From: Azolla pinnata
Lineage: Eukaryota > Streptophyta > Polypodiopsida > Salviniales > Salviniaceae
Length of the DNA stretch: 33,400 nucleotides
Reading direction: 5' to 3'
NCBI GenBank assembly: GCA_037176905.1
Contig: JBBBWG010027723.1
Location: 27,829-61,228, forward strand
Shown here: piece after piece, positions 22,853 to 32,777 of the stretch
How the letters are laid out: every line of letters begins with the position of its first letter
Position numbering within the stretch: the first letter of the stretch is position 1
The notes under the pieces: model-generated
Seen by the model: only the letters and a program-made list of their open reading frames with translations
Database searches by the model: none
Told to the model about the DNA's origin: nothing
Translations under genes and position numbers: made by a program

Positions 22853-24830
22853 AAGTTGGCCACCAAAAGCCCTAACCCTTTTTGTTCAAAAAAGCCTCAT
22901 TAGGTTGAGTCAAGTATCATAAGGGGCTTTGTAATGTTAAGTACTAACAGAAAATGGCTCTTTGCAGTTTGCTTCCAATATGGGACAATGCCATTGTTTT
23001 CCTTTGCCCATTTTCTATCTATTTGCTTTTATGGCCTTCATTGATTTTCGCTTCTACAAGTTAAGGGAAGCCAGATGCCCTACAAGAAGGCCCAACTTGT
23101 TAATGCCCACAATAGACATTTATATACATGATGTTTACAGTCATGCATTCCTCATGGGCTCTTGAGAAGCTCGATCTTAAAACATATGAGCAAACGCCGT
23201 TAAGCCCCGACACAAACAGAAGATCTGCAGACATATTTTCAAGCCTTGTTGGGAAGCGCTGATCGATATGTCTTTTCTGGCAACACTTTTAACTATCACA
23301 TGATCGTAGGGGAAAAACAAACCAAGATGCGCAGCGCATCAAGGTGATCTTGCCCGTGTTTCACGATGACCAAGCATGTTCCATGGTCTTGTGATAGGAA
23401 CGGGAGCTGGATAATCAATGGGGGCGAAAAACTAGTGCAAGAGACGCCCGAAGAGCCTCATACTAACTTCGAAGCCTCTCTGGCTTTAGAGTTGTCAAAG
23501 ACACCCATGTGCACAAATAATCCCACTAGATACTGCAGCATCACACGGTTCTTCGATCTTGTCCCCGATGTTCGCATTCACTCGCTTTCTTATTCCAGAC
23601 TTGCCTTGAGTCTCCTATGTAACGATTGCACCGATGGCCCACCCCAAATTCTGAGTAGTCTTGTATGCATGCTTTCCCCATGTTGTGAGTACTTCATTAG
23701 TTTAGCATCACAAAAGCACGATCTAATACAAATCTGGGTGTTTGCGATTCGCTTGTGCGCCATGGAAAACACATTAGCCATCAGAGCTGGCTGCAACGAA
23801 GAATGTGCGGTGCTAGCACGGATACATGGCTTCTTCTTACAACTGTAAAAACATTCTGAATCGATCGCTTCTTCGGCTGAGTTGAGGATCATGGCACATT
23901 GCAGAGATGCCTTTTGATACAGGGCAATATGCTTCTTACTTCCTCCTACTATTGTTTACTAATAGATTCCCTCGCTGATCACTTATACCGATCTCTTTGA
24001 ACCACATACGATCGAACAAGCTGATGGGAAGAGACATTCTCTAACTAGCCGCCCGGGCTCCACACTCCACTGTCAACGGATTCCAACGAACTTTCCTAGG
24101 CAAGCAACAGCTGGAATTCCGCCCTTTGAATTCGTGGAAGCATGGCCTGTACAATGTTTTTAGACCAACATTGTATTTGCAAGCATGTGCATTGACCTCC
24201 TTAGGATCGATCTACCAAAAAGATTGACTTGTCACATTGGTAGATTGATTGTAGTAGACTCATGCTTGCGCTTGGAACGACGCCAACCTCTTGTGACAAA
24301 CAAACTTTAGCTCGGGCGTCGACAAGCTGCAAAGAATCCGTGTACCCCGATCGATCCTTGTCTGCAATCTGTTTAAATCTTTTGTTCTTTCTGTTGAGTT
24401 CTCTTCCATAGCACTCATCTGTTTACCCTCCCCAATGACTGCAGCATATTACCATCACAATCTTGTTTCCTTGTCCCCTCTCCTCGCAAAACATGGGCAC
24501 TGACAACAAGAGTATGATCCATTCCAACAATTCACCTCGCGCCTCCGATCTTGTCTCACTTTTCACACACGCATCCTATCCGGTTTGCTACCTGACAACA
24601 ACATCATGCGGGGAGATCGATGGGAACAGCAATGAATGAGGGAGGTGCAAGATTCTTACAACAGAAGCAATGCACAAAAGGGTGTTGTGTGAATGGAATG
24701 AAGGAGGAGAATGATGGGGAAGGATCATAGGTAGTTGAGATTAAGTCGGAAGGGATGCATTGAAGAGATTGAACAGAATTGGATGGAGCATCATTTTTGG
24801 TATCTATACAAGAAGATCAATTTGTAAATT
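22853..24830. other. ~2-kb spacer, no supported gene
   Basis: Several short reading frames exist, the longest 160 codons at 23366-23848 (+). None shows a domain, a composition or a start context that I would call a gene. No transposon ends or RNA genes were seen. Confidence 0.4.
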
Positions 24831-25527
24831 GAATTACTAAGAAACGCCTAACAAATTTAGATATTACATTTTAATGCCTACTAAAATAAGAAATTACAAA
24901 TCTAACGCCCACTCTCATCTTCCACTAAAACTTAACACCCAATTAATTCCCGTCAGTATAATGTTCATTGATTTTATTCCTAATCGCTTCCCACTAATTG
25001 AACCTAATCGATTTTCCATTACTGTATTTGATTAACATCCAATTGATGCCATTAGTATAACGTTCATGGATTGTATTCCTAATCGCTTCCACTAATTGAT
25101 CCGAATTGATTCCCTACTACATTTGATTAACACCCAATTAATTCCGTTAGTATAACGTTCATTGATTTAATTCCTAATCGCTGTCCAGTAATTGAATCTA
25201 ATTGATTCCCTTACTATATTTCATTAATATCCAATTAATTCCGTTAGTATAACATTCATTGATTTTATTCCAAATCGCTTCCCACTAATCGATCCGAATC
25301 ATTCCCTTACAGTATTTGATTAACAAAAGTTGGTAAATTTAGGATCTAATTAATTGATCAATGTGTCAATCAATTAATTAATTTGATGTTACTTGAGCTC
25401 ACAATTAACTGATTTGGTATTAATCAATTAACCGAGTGTTAATTTTTAAAGCCAGGCGCTAATTTATAATAGGAGGCGTTAAAATGAAATTTACAAATTT
25501 GTTAGAGGCGTTTTTCTTGGTAATTTT
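24831..25527. mobile_element. Non-autonomous element with long terminal inverted repeats (MITE-like)
   Basis: The two ends are imperfect inverted repeats. On the left, aaacgcctaacaaattt (24842-24858) and tacattttaatgcct (24865-24879) match the reverse complements of aaatttgttagaggcgttt (25495-25513) and aggcgttaaaatgaa (25474-25488), in the same order. Outside them, aattactaag on the left pairs with cttggtaatt on the right. The similarity extends weakly inward to about 100 bp. The element is about 700 bp, codes for nothing, and has a tandem array in the middle. Neither superfamily nor target-site duplication is resolved. Confidence 0.65.
24950..25345. repeat. ~96-bp tandem repeat inside the inverted-repeat element
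   Basis: Four copies of a unit of about 96-99 bp are marked by gttcat(t)g-like blocks at 24963, 25062, 25158 and 25254. Each contains ttcctaatcgctt, a conserved (a/t)ttgattccctta-like block, atttgattaacacccaatt and ccgttagtataa. Confidence 0.85.
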
Positions 25528-25625
25528 TCCCTTCCTTTTTTCCCCCGCTTTTGTTTTTTGTTTTTCTGGTCATCTGTTTTTTTGTTACGAAAAATAAGAA
25601 AGAAGAAAACCGAAGAAGAGAGAGG

Positions 25626-26530
25626 AAATGAGTTACGGGAAGCGTCGGGCGGCGACGGCGGCGGCGACGGCGACGGCGACGGCGATGGCGATGGCGATGG
25701 CGATGGCGATCGATCTCTGCAGATCTCACAGAAACAGCGCTCCGTTCGACTCATCTCTCTCCACCGACGTCTCCATCTCCATCTCTTGCAGCTATGGCTA
25801 TGGTTACGGCCAAGGTCGAAATGAGTTCCGGGAAGCATCGGGCGGCGGCAGCGGCGGCGGCAACGGCGACGGCGATGGTGATGGATCTCTGCAGATCTCA
25901 CAGAAACGGCGCTCCGTTCGACTCATCTCTCTCCATTGCCGTCTCCATCTCCATTTCTGCAGCTATGGCTATGGATACGGCCAAAGTCGAAATGAGTTAC
26001 GGGAAGCATCGGGCAGCGGCGGCGGCGACGGCGATGGCGATGGCGATGGTGATGGCGATCGATCTCTGCAGATCTCACAGAAACAGCGCTCCGTTCGACT
26101 CATCTCTCTCCTTCGCCGTCTCCCATCTCCATTTCTGCAGCTATGGCTATGGATACGGCCAAGGTCGAAATGAGTTACGGGAAGCATCGCGCAGCGGCGG
26201 CGGCGGCGGCGGCAATGGCGATGGCGATCGATCCCTGCAGATCTCACAAAAACAGCGCTCCGTTCGACTCATCTCTCCATCGCCGTCTCCATCCTCTCCA
26301 TCGCCGTCTCCATCTCCATCTCTGCGGCTATGGCTATGGTTACGGCCAAGGTCGAAATGAGTTACGGGAAGTATCGCCGCGACGGCCGGCGATGGCGATG
26401 GCGATCGAGCTCTGCAGATTTCGCAGAAATAGCGCTCCGTTGGACTCATCTCTCCACCGCCGTCTCCATCCTCTCCATCGCCGTCTCCATCTCCGTCTCT
26501 CCGTCTATGGCTATGGTTGCGGCCATGGTC
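25626..26530. repeat. GC-rich five-copy tandem array with embedded triplet microsatellites
   Basis: Five copies of a 171-193-bp unit start at about 25628, 25821, 25992, 26169 and 26357, each at atgagttacgggaagcatcg or a variant. Every unit has the same plan: that start, a GGC/GAC/GAT triplet run of variable length, a block with ctgcagatctcacagaaac (degraded in copy five), gcgctccgttcgactcatctc, then a ccgtctccatctcc stretch leading to atggctatgg.tacggcca. Length differences come mainly from the triplet runs. Both strands stay open over long distances, which is expected from triplet-rich DNA and is not evidence of coding by itself. Confidence 0.9.
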
Positions 26531-27346
26531 TTCAACCTCATCTTTCTTTGTTCTCTTCCTCTTCTTCTTCTGTTTCTTCTTCTGCTTCTGCTTCTGCTTC
26601 TGTTTCTGCATCTTCTTCCATCTCTCCTCCTCCTCCTCCTCCTCCTTCTCTATCTCCGCTGCCGCAGCCGTTTCCTCCCGCCTCGCCTCCCATGCCACCA
26701 ATTCCTCCCCCCCCTCCCCACCTTCCATCGGCTTCGCAGCTGTCCACGTTTCCCTCCCTCCTCCTCCGATTTCCGAGCCCTGCCATCGCTGCACCATTGT
26801 AATACCTCCGCGGCCGCCGTACGTTCCCTTGCTGGCCTCCCAGCGCAAGCCATTTGTGCCGTACCTGTACCTGTAGCAGCCGCCGTAGCTGTAGCTGCTG
26901 TAACTGTTGCCGCAGTAGTACGAGGACAAGTTCCTGTGCGCAGTAGCGGAGGAGGAAGAGGAGGAGGAGGAGGAGGAGGAGGAAGAAGAAGAAGAAGAAG
27001 GAAGGAAGTGGTTGATGCTAGCGCAAGGATGATGATGATGACGATAGTCGACGAAGAATCCATGGCCCGGGCGGGGTAAGGTCAGATCCGAAGCTCCGGC
27101 GCGTGTGCTACGCGAGTGCGAGGGAGGGGGCGGGGGAGCCAGGCCGGCGGCGTTCTTGCACTTGTGGAGGAGGAGGAGGCGGGGGGGGGGAGCAGGTGTG
27201 AAGAGGAGCTGCTGCGAAGCTTCCGGAAGCTCGGGCATGGCGGTGGAGGAGGAGGAGGTAGCGATCCATGTCCGCTTCTTGGACGGCGGGGGAGCTTCGG
27301 AGGCGGCCATGGCGGCGCCGCAGCGAGCTCGTCTGGCCATCGCCAT
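26147..27346 (-). CDS. Unrecognised low-complexity minus-strand reading frame
   Basis: A frame of 399 codons starts with ATG GCG ATG GCC on the minus strand, just after a CT-rich, (TTC)n-containing stretch that resembles a plant 5' leader. The first ~160 residues are the most gene-like: APPPSKKRTWIA, MPELPEASQQLLF, a Ser run, then a Tyr/Ser/Gly-rich segment (SSYYCGNSYSSYSYGG). After that it becomes Glu/Lys/Gln-rich and enters the five-copy array, where CFCEIC and a Ser-Pro run appear per repeat. I do not recognise a family. The true gene, if there is one, may end at a splice donor after the Tyr-rich part (CAGGTAC on the minus strand near 26867-26880). The frame could also simply be a by-product of GC-rich triplet repeats. 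Confidence 0.25.
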   Translation of the reverse strand: MAMARRARCGAAMAASEAPPPSKKRTWIATSSSSTAMPELPEASQQLLFTPAPPPRLLLLHKCKNAAGLAPPPPPSHSRSTRAGASDLTLPRPGHGFFVDYRHHHHPCASINHFLPSSSSSSSSSSSSSSSSSATAHRNLSSYYCGNSYSSYSYGGCYRYRYGTNGLRWEASKGTYGGRGGITMVQRWQGSEIGGGGRETWTAAKPMEGGEGGEELVAWEARREETAAAAEIEKEEEEEEERWKKMQKQKQKQKQKKKQKKKRKRTKKDEVEDHGRNHSHRRRDGDGDGDGEDGDGGGEMSPTERYFCEICRARSPSPSPAVAAILPVTHFDLGRNHSHSRRDGDGDGDGEDGDGDGEMSRTERCFCEICRDRSPSPLPPPPPPLRDASRNSFRPWPYP

Positions 27347-27403
27347 AGCTACGCCTGCTCTCAGCGAAATCAGAGAGAACAGAAAGAGAAGATGACGATG
27401 GAG

Positions 27404-27431
27404 AAGAAGAAGAAGAAGAAGAAGAAGAAGC
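27404..27431. repeat. (GAA)n microsatellite
   Basis: About nine GAA triplets. On the minus strand they form a (TTC)n tract about 60 bases upstream of the ATG of the unrecognised minus-strand frame. Confidence 0.9.
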
Positions 27432-27519
27432 TAAACTGAGGAAAATTTGAAGGAATAAAAATGAAAAATAAACTGCTTCTGCTGTTGCGGATCGCTGTTC
27501 CGATCGATCCGATTTGACT

Positions 27520-27790
27520 CGATTCTATTGATCGATCGATCGATGTTGCTGTCGCTATTGCGATCGATCGATCGGTCGATGGTGCTGCTGCTGTTCCGGT
27601 CGATCGATCGATCGATCGATCCAACTCAATGCTGCTGACCGATCGATCGATGTTGCTGCCGCTGTTGTGATCGATCGATCCGACTCAATGCTATTGATCG
27701 ATCGATCCGACTCAATGCTATTGATCGATCGATTGGTCGATGTTGCTGTTGTTGTTCTGATCGATCGATTGATCGACGAATGCTTCGATC
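27520..27790. repeat. GATC-rich tandem repeats
   Basis: Runs of (GATC)2-5 alternate with gttgctg(t/c)(c/t)gctgtt and gactcaatgctattgatc blocks. The block ccgactcaatgctattgatc occurs twice back to back near 27690-27728. GATC is palindromic, so these tracts can form cruciforms or RNA hairpins. Confidence 0.85.
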
Positions 27791-27837
27791 GGATCAAATT
27801 AGTATACTACGATTTGTTGTATGAGTTGGGCACTATG

Positions 27838-27860
27838 GTGTATATATATATATATATATA
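27838..27860. repeat. (TA)n microsatellite
   Basis: About ten TA dinucleotides. Confidence 0.9.
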
Positions 27861-28507
27861 CGGTCGGAATTTTTCTTGACTACACTTGACTTGATTCTAG
27901 ACTTTATTCTTGTGAAGGGAAGGGTAAGATCTCTTTCGTGTAATGTTATGTATGTATGTATCTATCCAGTGCATCTAATCTGATCTGATCTCCTGAGCAC
28001 ATCGTAAGGGAACCTCCCAACTATGGATTCTAGCGGGGGAGATTCATCGTGAACACAATGTTGATTTACTCTGTCAGACCCTATGGAGTACATGGCGATG
28101 AATACACTTGGTAATGTACACATTAATACGTCATATGGAAACGCAATCGAAGGATCGGATGGCCCTTCATTTCTACACAAGCGCGAGTGTGTTAGAAATC
28201 AGAGTGTCAAGCTTTAATGTAGTGTAAAAGCATGGGAAATTAGGGTTCTGAGTTTAGGGTTCAATAAGGAGGTCAAGGTTTGGTCGTAACAATCGCATAT
28301 ACATGCATGTTAACATTCTTGATAGTATCGATCAAATGACAAGTTGCCGACTACAGATTGACCAGCCATGGTCGGTGTGAATGGCACCCGAATGCAGATG
28401 ATTAGCGGCAATTTAATTCTGTCGTTCCGGAGATGAAACGACAATGTTCGACAACACCTGAATGCAAATGATCGACGACAATCTCATGCCTGCAGTTGCG
28501 AATCAAA
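27861..28507. other. Spacer, no gene seen
   Basis: No supported reading frame. It contains two tttagggttc-type (telomere-like) words near 28235-28262 and a third copy of the cattcttgat motif found at 22745-22852. Confidence 0.4.
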
Positions 28508-29028
28508 GCTCCAAGCAAAACCTTAAGCTTGTAATTAAGCTGCTAAACAAAATCTTAAGCTTGTAATTAAGCTGCTAAGCAAAATATGAAGCTTGTAATT
28601 AACATGCTAAGCAAAATCTTAGGCTTTTAATTCAGCTACTAAGCAAAATCTTAAGCTTGTAATTAAGATGCTAAGCAAAATCTTAAGGTTGTAATTAGGA
28701 TGCTAAGCAAAATCTTGTAATTAAGTTGCTAAGCATAATCTTAAGTTTGTAATTAAGCTGCTAAGCAAAATCTTAAGCTCGTAATTAAGTTGCTAAGCAA
28801 AATCTTAAGCTTGTAGTAATTAAGCTGCTAAGCCAAATCTCAAGCTTGTAATTAAGCTGCTAAGAAAAACCTTAAGCTTGTAATTAAGCTCCTAAGAAAA
28901 ATCTTAAGCTTGTAATTAAGCTTCTAAGCAAAATCTTAAGCTTATAATTAAGTTGCTAAGCAAAATCTTAAGCTTATAATTAAGTTGCTAAGCAAAATCT
29001 TAAGCTTGTAATTAAGCTGCTAAGCATA
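28508..29028. repeat. 16-copy 32-bp tandem array
   Basis: The consensus unit is 32 bp: aagcttgtaattaagctg followed by ctaagcaaaatctt. The gtaatt core (or a variant) recurs at about 28531, 28563, 28595, 28627, 28659, 28691, 28717, 28749, 28781, 28813, 28848, 28880, 28912, 28944, 28976 and 29008. Spacing is 32 except for one 6-bp deletion (28691 to 28717) and one 3-bp insertion (in the 28813 copy). Units abut directly with no unique spacers. The unit contains inverted words (agctt, aattaagct, ctaag with cttaag), so each copy can fold. Confidence 0.95.
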
Positions 29029-29032
29029 GGTT

Positions 29033-29069
29033 TTCTTCTTCTTCTTCTTCTTCTTCTTCTTCTTCTTCC
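29033..29069. repeat. (CTT)n microsatellite
   Basis: About twelve CTT triplets directly after the 32-bp array. Confidence 0.92.
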
Positions 29070-29329
29070 TGCACTGCAGAAGAAGCTCGCATTCTGCATT
29101 CGCGTCCTCGTGGATTCGGCCCGCCTTCCTTGCAGGTGCGTTTTACCTCCTCCTCCTCCTCCTGACGCCGCTGGTTTCCATTCTGCAGCTCCGGTTTCGC
29201 TCCTTTTCGAGCTCCTACACACATATTTAGACCACGGGGATTCTCAGTTCGCGAAAGACAGGTGCGGTTGTCCTTTGTCATACAGATTTCCACGTACCCC
29301 AGCTTGCGTGCTTCGGTTTTCCACCGAAA

Positions 29330-30030
29330 GGTTACAGAAAGATCAGAACGTTGCAGCCAATTTCGTAGCGGAGTGCATATGACGTAGATTCGCAAGACGG
29401 GGCCAAGAAAAGATCAGAACTTGTATCTGATGTCCAAGAATATATGCGTGGTTTTAGTTCGGAGCAAGAACATAGGTAGTTGGCATAATTTGCATTTTAG
29501 CCTGCAAGGAAGTACTCATCAAAATCAGAACCTGGAGTTGATGTTTGGGAGTACAGGTTTTGGTGTAATTTGAACTGCTGCAAGGAAGCTTGTTCGCAAG
29601 ATAAGCTTGCCGAAAGATCAGAACTGGTGCTAAATATATAGAACGGCTTACAGGAATTTCAATCTGGCGCACCCATGCAGGTTTTCTGGTATATTGGTAG
29701 TGCTGTAAATGTACTGCTGGATTTCGAGGCAATGAAACAGGTTTTCTATCTTGAAAGGGGAGATGGCAGAAAGATCAGAACATGCACTCGGATGTAAACT
29801 AATTACAGTTTTTGCAATCCGATACATGAATACAGGTTTTCTTGTTCACTAGGTAAGATCAAAAGAAGGATGGGAGCCTGTTCTCGGCGTTTTAAAAGCT
29901 CATTCAGTTTGCAAGATGGACGAGCAGGGCACAGCAGACTCTTCACTGATTTATGCAGAGCAAGCACAAGAGCACATGCCATCATCCTGCACACGATAAG
30001 ATCAAAGAAAGATCAAAACTGTTATTCATG
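29330..30030. repeat. Diverged repeat field sharing a gatcagaac word
   Basis: The word gatcagaac or a close variant, usually preceded by gaaa, recurs at about 29341, 29412, 29523, 29616, 29773, 29857 and 30011. The word acaggtttt (with a ccatgcaggtttt variant) occurs between several of them, at about 29553, 29677, 29737 and 29833. Spacing is irregular (71-157 bp), so this looks like an old tandem array broken by indels. Confidence 0.5.
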
Positions 30031-31590
30031 TTGGAAGTTCGTCTTCTGAAAGTGCTTAGCCCGGCAATAACATATTGTAGTTCTCCTTGTACTATGCCAA
30101 ATTGATTTAATCTCCCTGGTCATATGCAAAATTGCTGGAAAGTATGTGGTAATTTTACTGGAAGACAGCCATAGGGTTCTAATATAACGAAAATTCCATT
30201 TTATATCCTTGAAACCATTTCTGCCTTCAGTCGCAAATTTCTTTGGTTCCATTTGTATAGTCGCAAATTTGTTAAAGGAATTGGCTGTGTTGTTTGGCGT
30301 TATTTATAACTGAATGTCCCCCTGCACATTCAGGCTTGTATTTGTCTGTTTTCGAACTAAAACTATGAAGAATCTGATGCAATACAGAGGAATCTATCAT
30401 CAAGCATATTTGTTTCCTTGGATAGTAGTTTTGAAAGGAAACACTGATTGATGATTTCTTTGCAGATGAGACAATCTTGAATTATTCAATTTTCTGCATA
30501 TCAGTAATGCTTAGTTCTCAGCACTATCAATTTACTGTACTTGGCATGGTATTTAGTTGGAGTCGTTAGTAGTACTTGAATGTCAGTTGTTTTACATTGA
30601 GAAAGGGTATTACCATCAATAGCTTGTGATGCCATCTGCTGTTGAAGTTCCCTGCATGTTATCACTCTGACTAGCAGTGAAAGAATTACATCAAAATTTG
30701 TTAGCGGATATATCGGATGTAAAAGCTGTCGTATTGTATCTTTTTAATGGATGAAGCATGTATTTCATGTTCTTAGATTCTTCCCAGGTTGTGATCTCAA
30801 GATACCACATTTCGTTCTTCGGTGTGTTCTGTTGGGACTTCATCCCCTGCATCTTTTAGAAACCTTCACATCTGTGGATCCTCTTGCTAAGCTTTCTGTT
30901 CTCGTGCTCGCCCTCCATACTTCTCTCCTTTTCCAAGGCGTATTCGCTTGCTGTTCCCAATGCTTATGTTTGTTCATTGCTTCTTTAGGAGTGGCAGCAA
31001 TCCTATGAGAACTGTTCAGATCTCTTTGAGTAAGTATCAACCTATGAGATTTGAAATTGATGATTTCTTCGCTCTGCTTTTCAGGTTGCTTGTTAAGTGG
31101 TTGGATTCTTGTCGACCATGAACTGCACTGGACGCTTTCATGGGCTCTATTTGCTCTGGCAATCCAGCACTGAATTCTGTTACGGTGAGTTTGCTCTCTC
31201 CCCTTGCTTTGGGTGCCCTTCAGAACATTAACCCGGGAACAAAGCCTCGTTCTCAGAACATGTTTTGGAACTGAAACTAACACAATTCATTTGTGATGAT
31301 GCATAGAACAGGAAAGCGGGCGACAGACAGAAGCATGATCTTTACCGGTTAAATAAGTATTATTCGGTAACAATGGAGCAGAAAGCTTTTGCAGGCATGG
31401 ACTGATGTGAAGGGCATATGAGGTCTTAGAGTTTCGATTTGAGCCGAAGTGCAGATGCTTCCGGCCGATCAGAGTATTGGTGTCTATGGTGTAGGTCTCC
31501 GATCAGGTGTACGGATGTGTACTTACGTGTTGCTCTTCGGATGGAATGCGGCAACCACACAGAAGAAATCTAAAGCATGCCACAGAAAGA
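30031..31590. other. ~1.5-kb spacer, no supported gene
   Basis: Only short reading frames without recognisable features, such as 85 codons at 30751-31008 (+) and 147 codons at 30840-31283 (-). No repeat array or transposon ends noted. Confidence 0.4.
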
Positions 31591-31601
31591 ACGAAGAATC
31601 G

Positions 31602-31629
31602 GAGATAGAGACAGAGACAGAGACAGAGT
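31602..31629. repeat. (GAGACA)n microsatellite
   Basis: About four imperfect gagaca hexamers followed by gagtctgagtcag. Confidence 0.8.
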
Positions 31630-31702
31630 CTGAGTCAGATGGAAGGGAGAGCTTGCCCGAGATAGCCATGGCGAAGAAGCTTTTCTTCTTCACCAGAGCT
31701 TC

Positions 31703-31766
31703 TTGACCTTGACTCTGTTGACCGTTGACATTAGTTGACGTTCCTAGGCCGTTGCCATTTGTTGAC
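31703..31766. promoter_or_regulatory. Cluster of six TTGAC (W-box core) motifs
   Basis: TTGAC occurs at about 31703, 31709, 31718, 31724, 31733 and 31762, six times in about 65 bp and all on the + strand; three are followed by C and one by T, matching the W-box core bound by WRKY factors. No nearby gene is recognised, and the cluster could also be the decayed remains of a short tandem repeat, so a regulatory role is inference. Confidence 0.4.
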
Positions 31767-31954
31767 CTCTGACTCTCACCGAGATGGCCGCAACTTCGAC
31801 TGATTGCGCCGAATTCTGATCGGGCTCGAGCCGCAAATGAAAAGATTTGAAAAGGAGACAAGTGTCACAGACATAGGAAAAGGCATCGAAAAGGCATCGT
31901 CAAGACTTAAACCCATGACCTTCTTCTTTGTGTAGAGATCATATTCATGATTGA

Positions 31955-32480
31955 TGTTATGTTGAATATTGAAGGAATATATTGTAAGACTTATGTAGTG
32001 ACTTTATAGAAGGTTCTAGAAACTTTGAGAAAGCGCCGAAAGTCATGGAACTTTCTAGGAGCTTCAGCATGCAAAAGGCTAAGCTTATGTATAAATATAG
32101 TTTACAGCCAAGGTGCGCAACGCCAGTTACAAAATATTAAAGTTTAGTTTTAGCTATATCTTTGTCTCTCAGTTTCCTGTCTCTCCACCTAGCTGCACTT
32201 CGCCACTTCGTCTGAGCAAAGCGCTGTTCGATCATGTGTAGAATTGATCGAAGCATCGTAGCTTTAAGCTGTAGAAGCTAGATTGCAGCAGAAATGCCGT
32301 TTTAATCTCTCACAAGACTACGATCGATTTTGCTCTTGCTCGGAAAATCTGAAAACTTCGCATTCAAAGTCTATACGGTTTATTGAAAGAGGAACAACCA
32401 GAGTAGAGGTCGAAAGTTTCAACCCCAAGGTTACCGACCATCGTTGACAAAATCTTCGTTAAATCATCGCATTCAACCGA
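31955..32480 (+). mobile_element. Probable copia-type LTR with degenerate gag start (+ orientation)
   Basis: A candidate LTR runs from TGTTATGTTG (31955) to TCTCACA (32314), about 360 bp with TG...CA ends. It contains the stress-promoter-like word gaaggttctaga (32009-32020) and a TATA box, tataaata (32090-32097), followed by a CT-rich stretch. About 90 bp downstream, the frame from 32404 reads VEVESFNPKVTDHR before a stop, which resembles a broken gag start. No primer binding site of the usual type follows 32314. The limits are estimates and the element is decayed. Confidence 0.4.
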
Positions 32481-32777
32481 ATGATCATCGATACAAGCGT
32501 GGCAAGTCAGTATAGAAAGGAAGAACTTTTTCTTCGAATGGATGATCTTGAAACTTATATATAAAGTTTATAACTTACAACTTGGGGCAGGGAGAGCATG
32601 TGCCTACTAACTAGTAATTCATGTCAAGCTTCTAAGCCGGATGAGCACTACAAACTAGTTTGTAATTTCTTTGCTCGTAAGACAGGCTTCGTATCAGCCG
32701 CACAGAAAACGCAATGATCGGTTCGAGCTTAACGTCTTGGTTGAACGGGCTCGCCTGCAGACCTGTGCAATCCTCGC

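Noticed and set aside
23366..23892. 160-codon + strand and 100-codon minus-strand frames
   Set aside because: No family recognised, the two overlap each other in antisense, and neither has supporting features.
28508..29028. CRISPR-like array
   Set aside because: The repeat length is in the CRISPR range, but units abut directly with no unique spacers, no cas genes are present and the DNA is from a plant.
30840..31283. 147-codon minus-strand frame
   Set aside because: No domain or start context, no similarity I recognise, and located in repeat-rich spacer.
31523..31861. 112-codon minus-strand frame with a Ser/Asp/Val run
   Set aside because: The run is the translated gagaca microsatellite, and the rest overlaps the TTGAC cluster.
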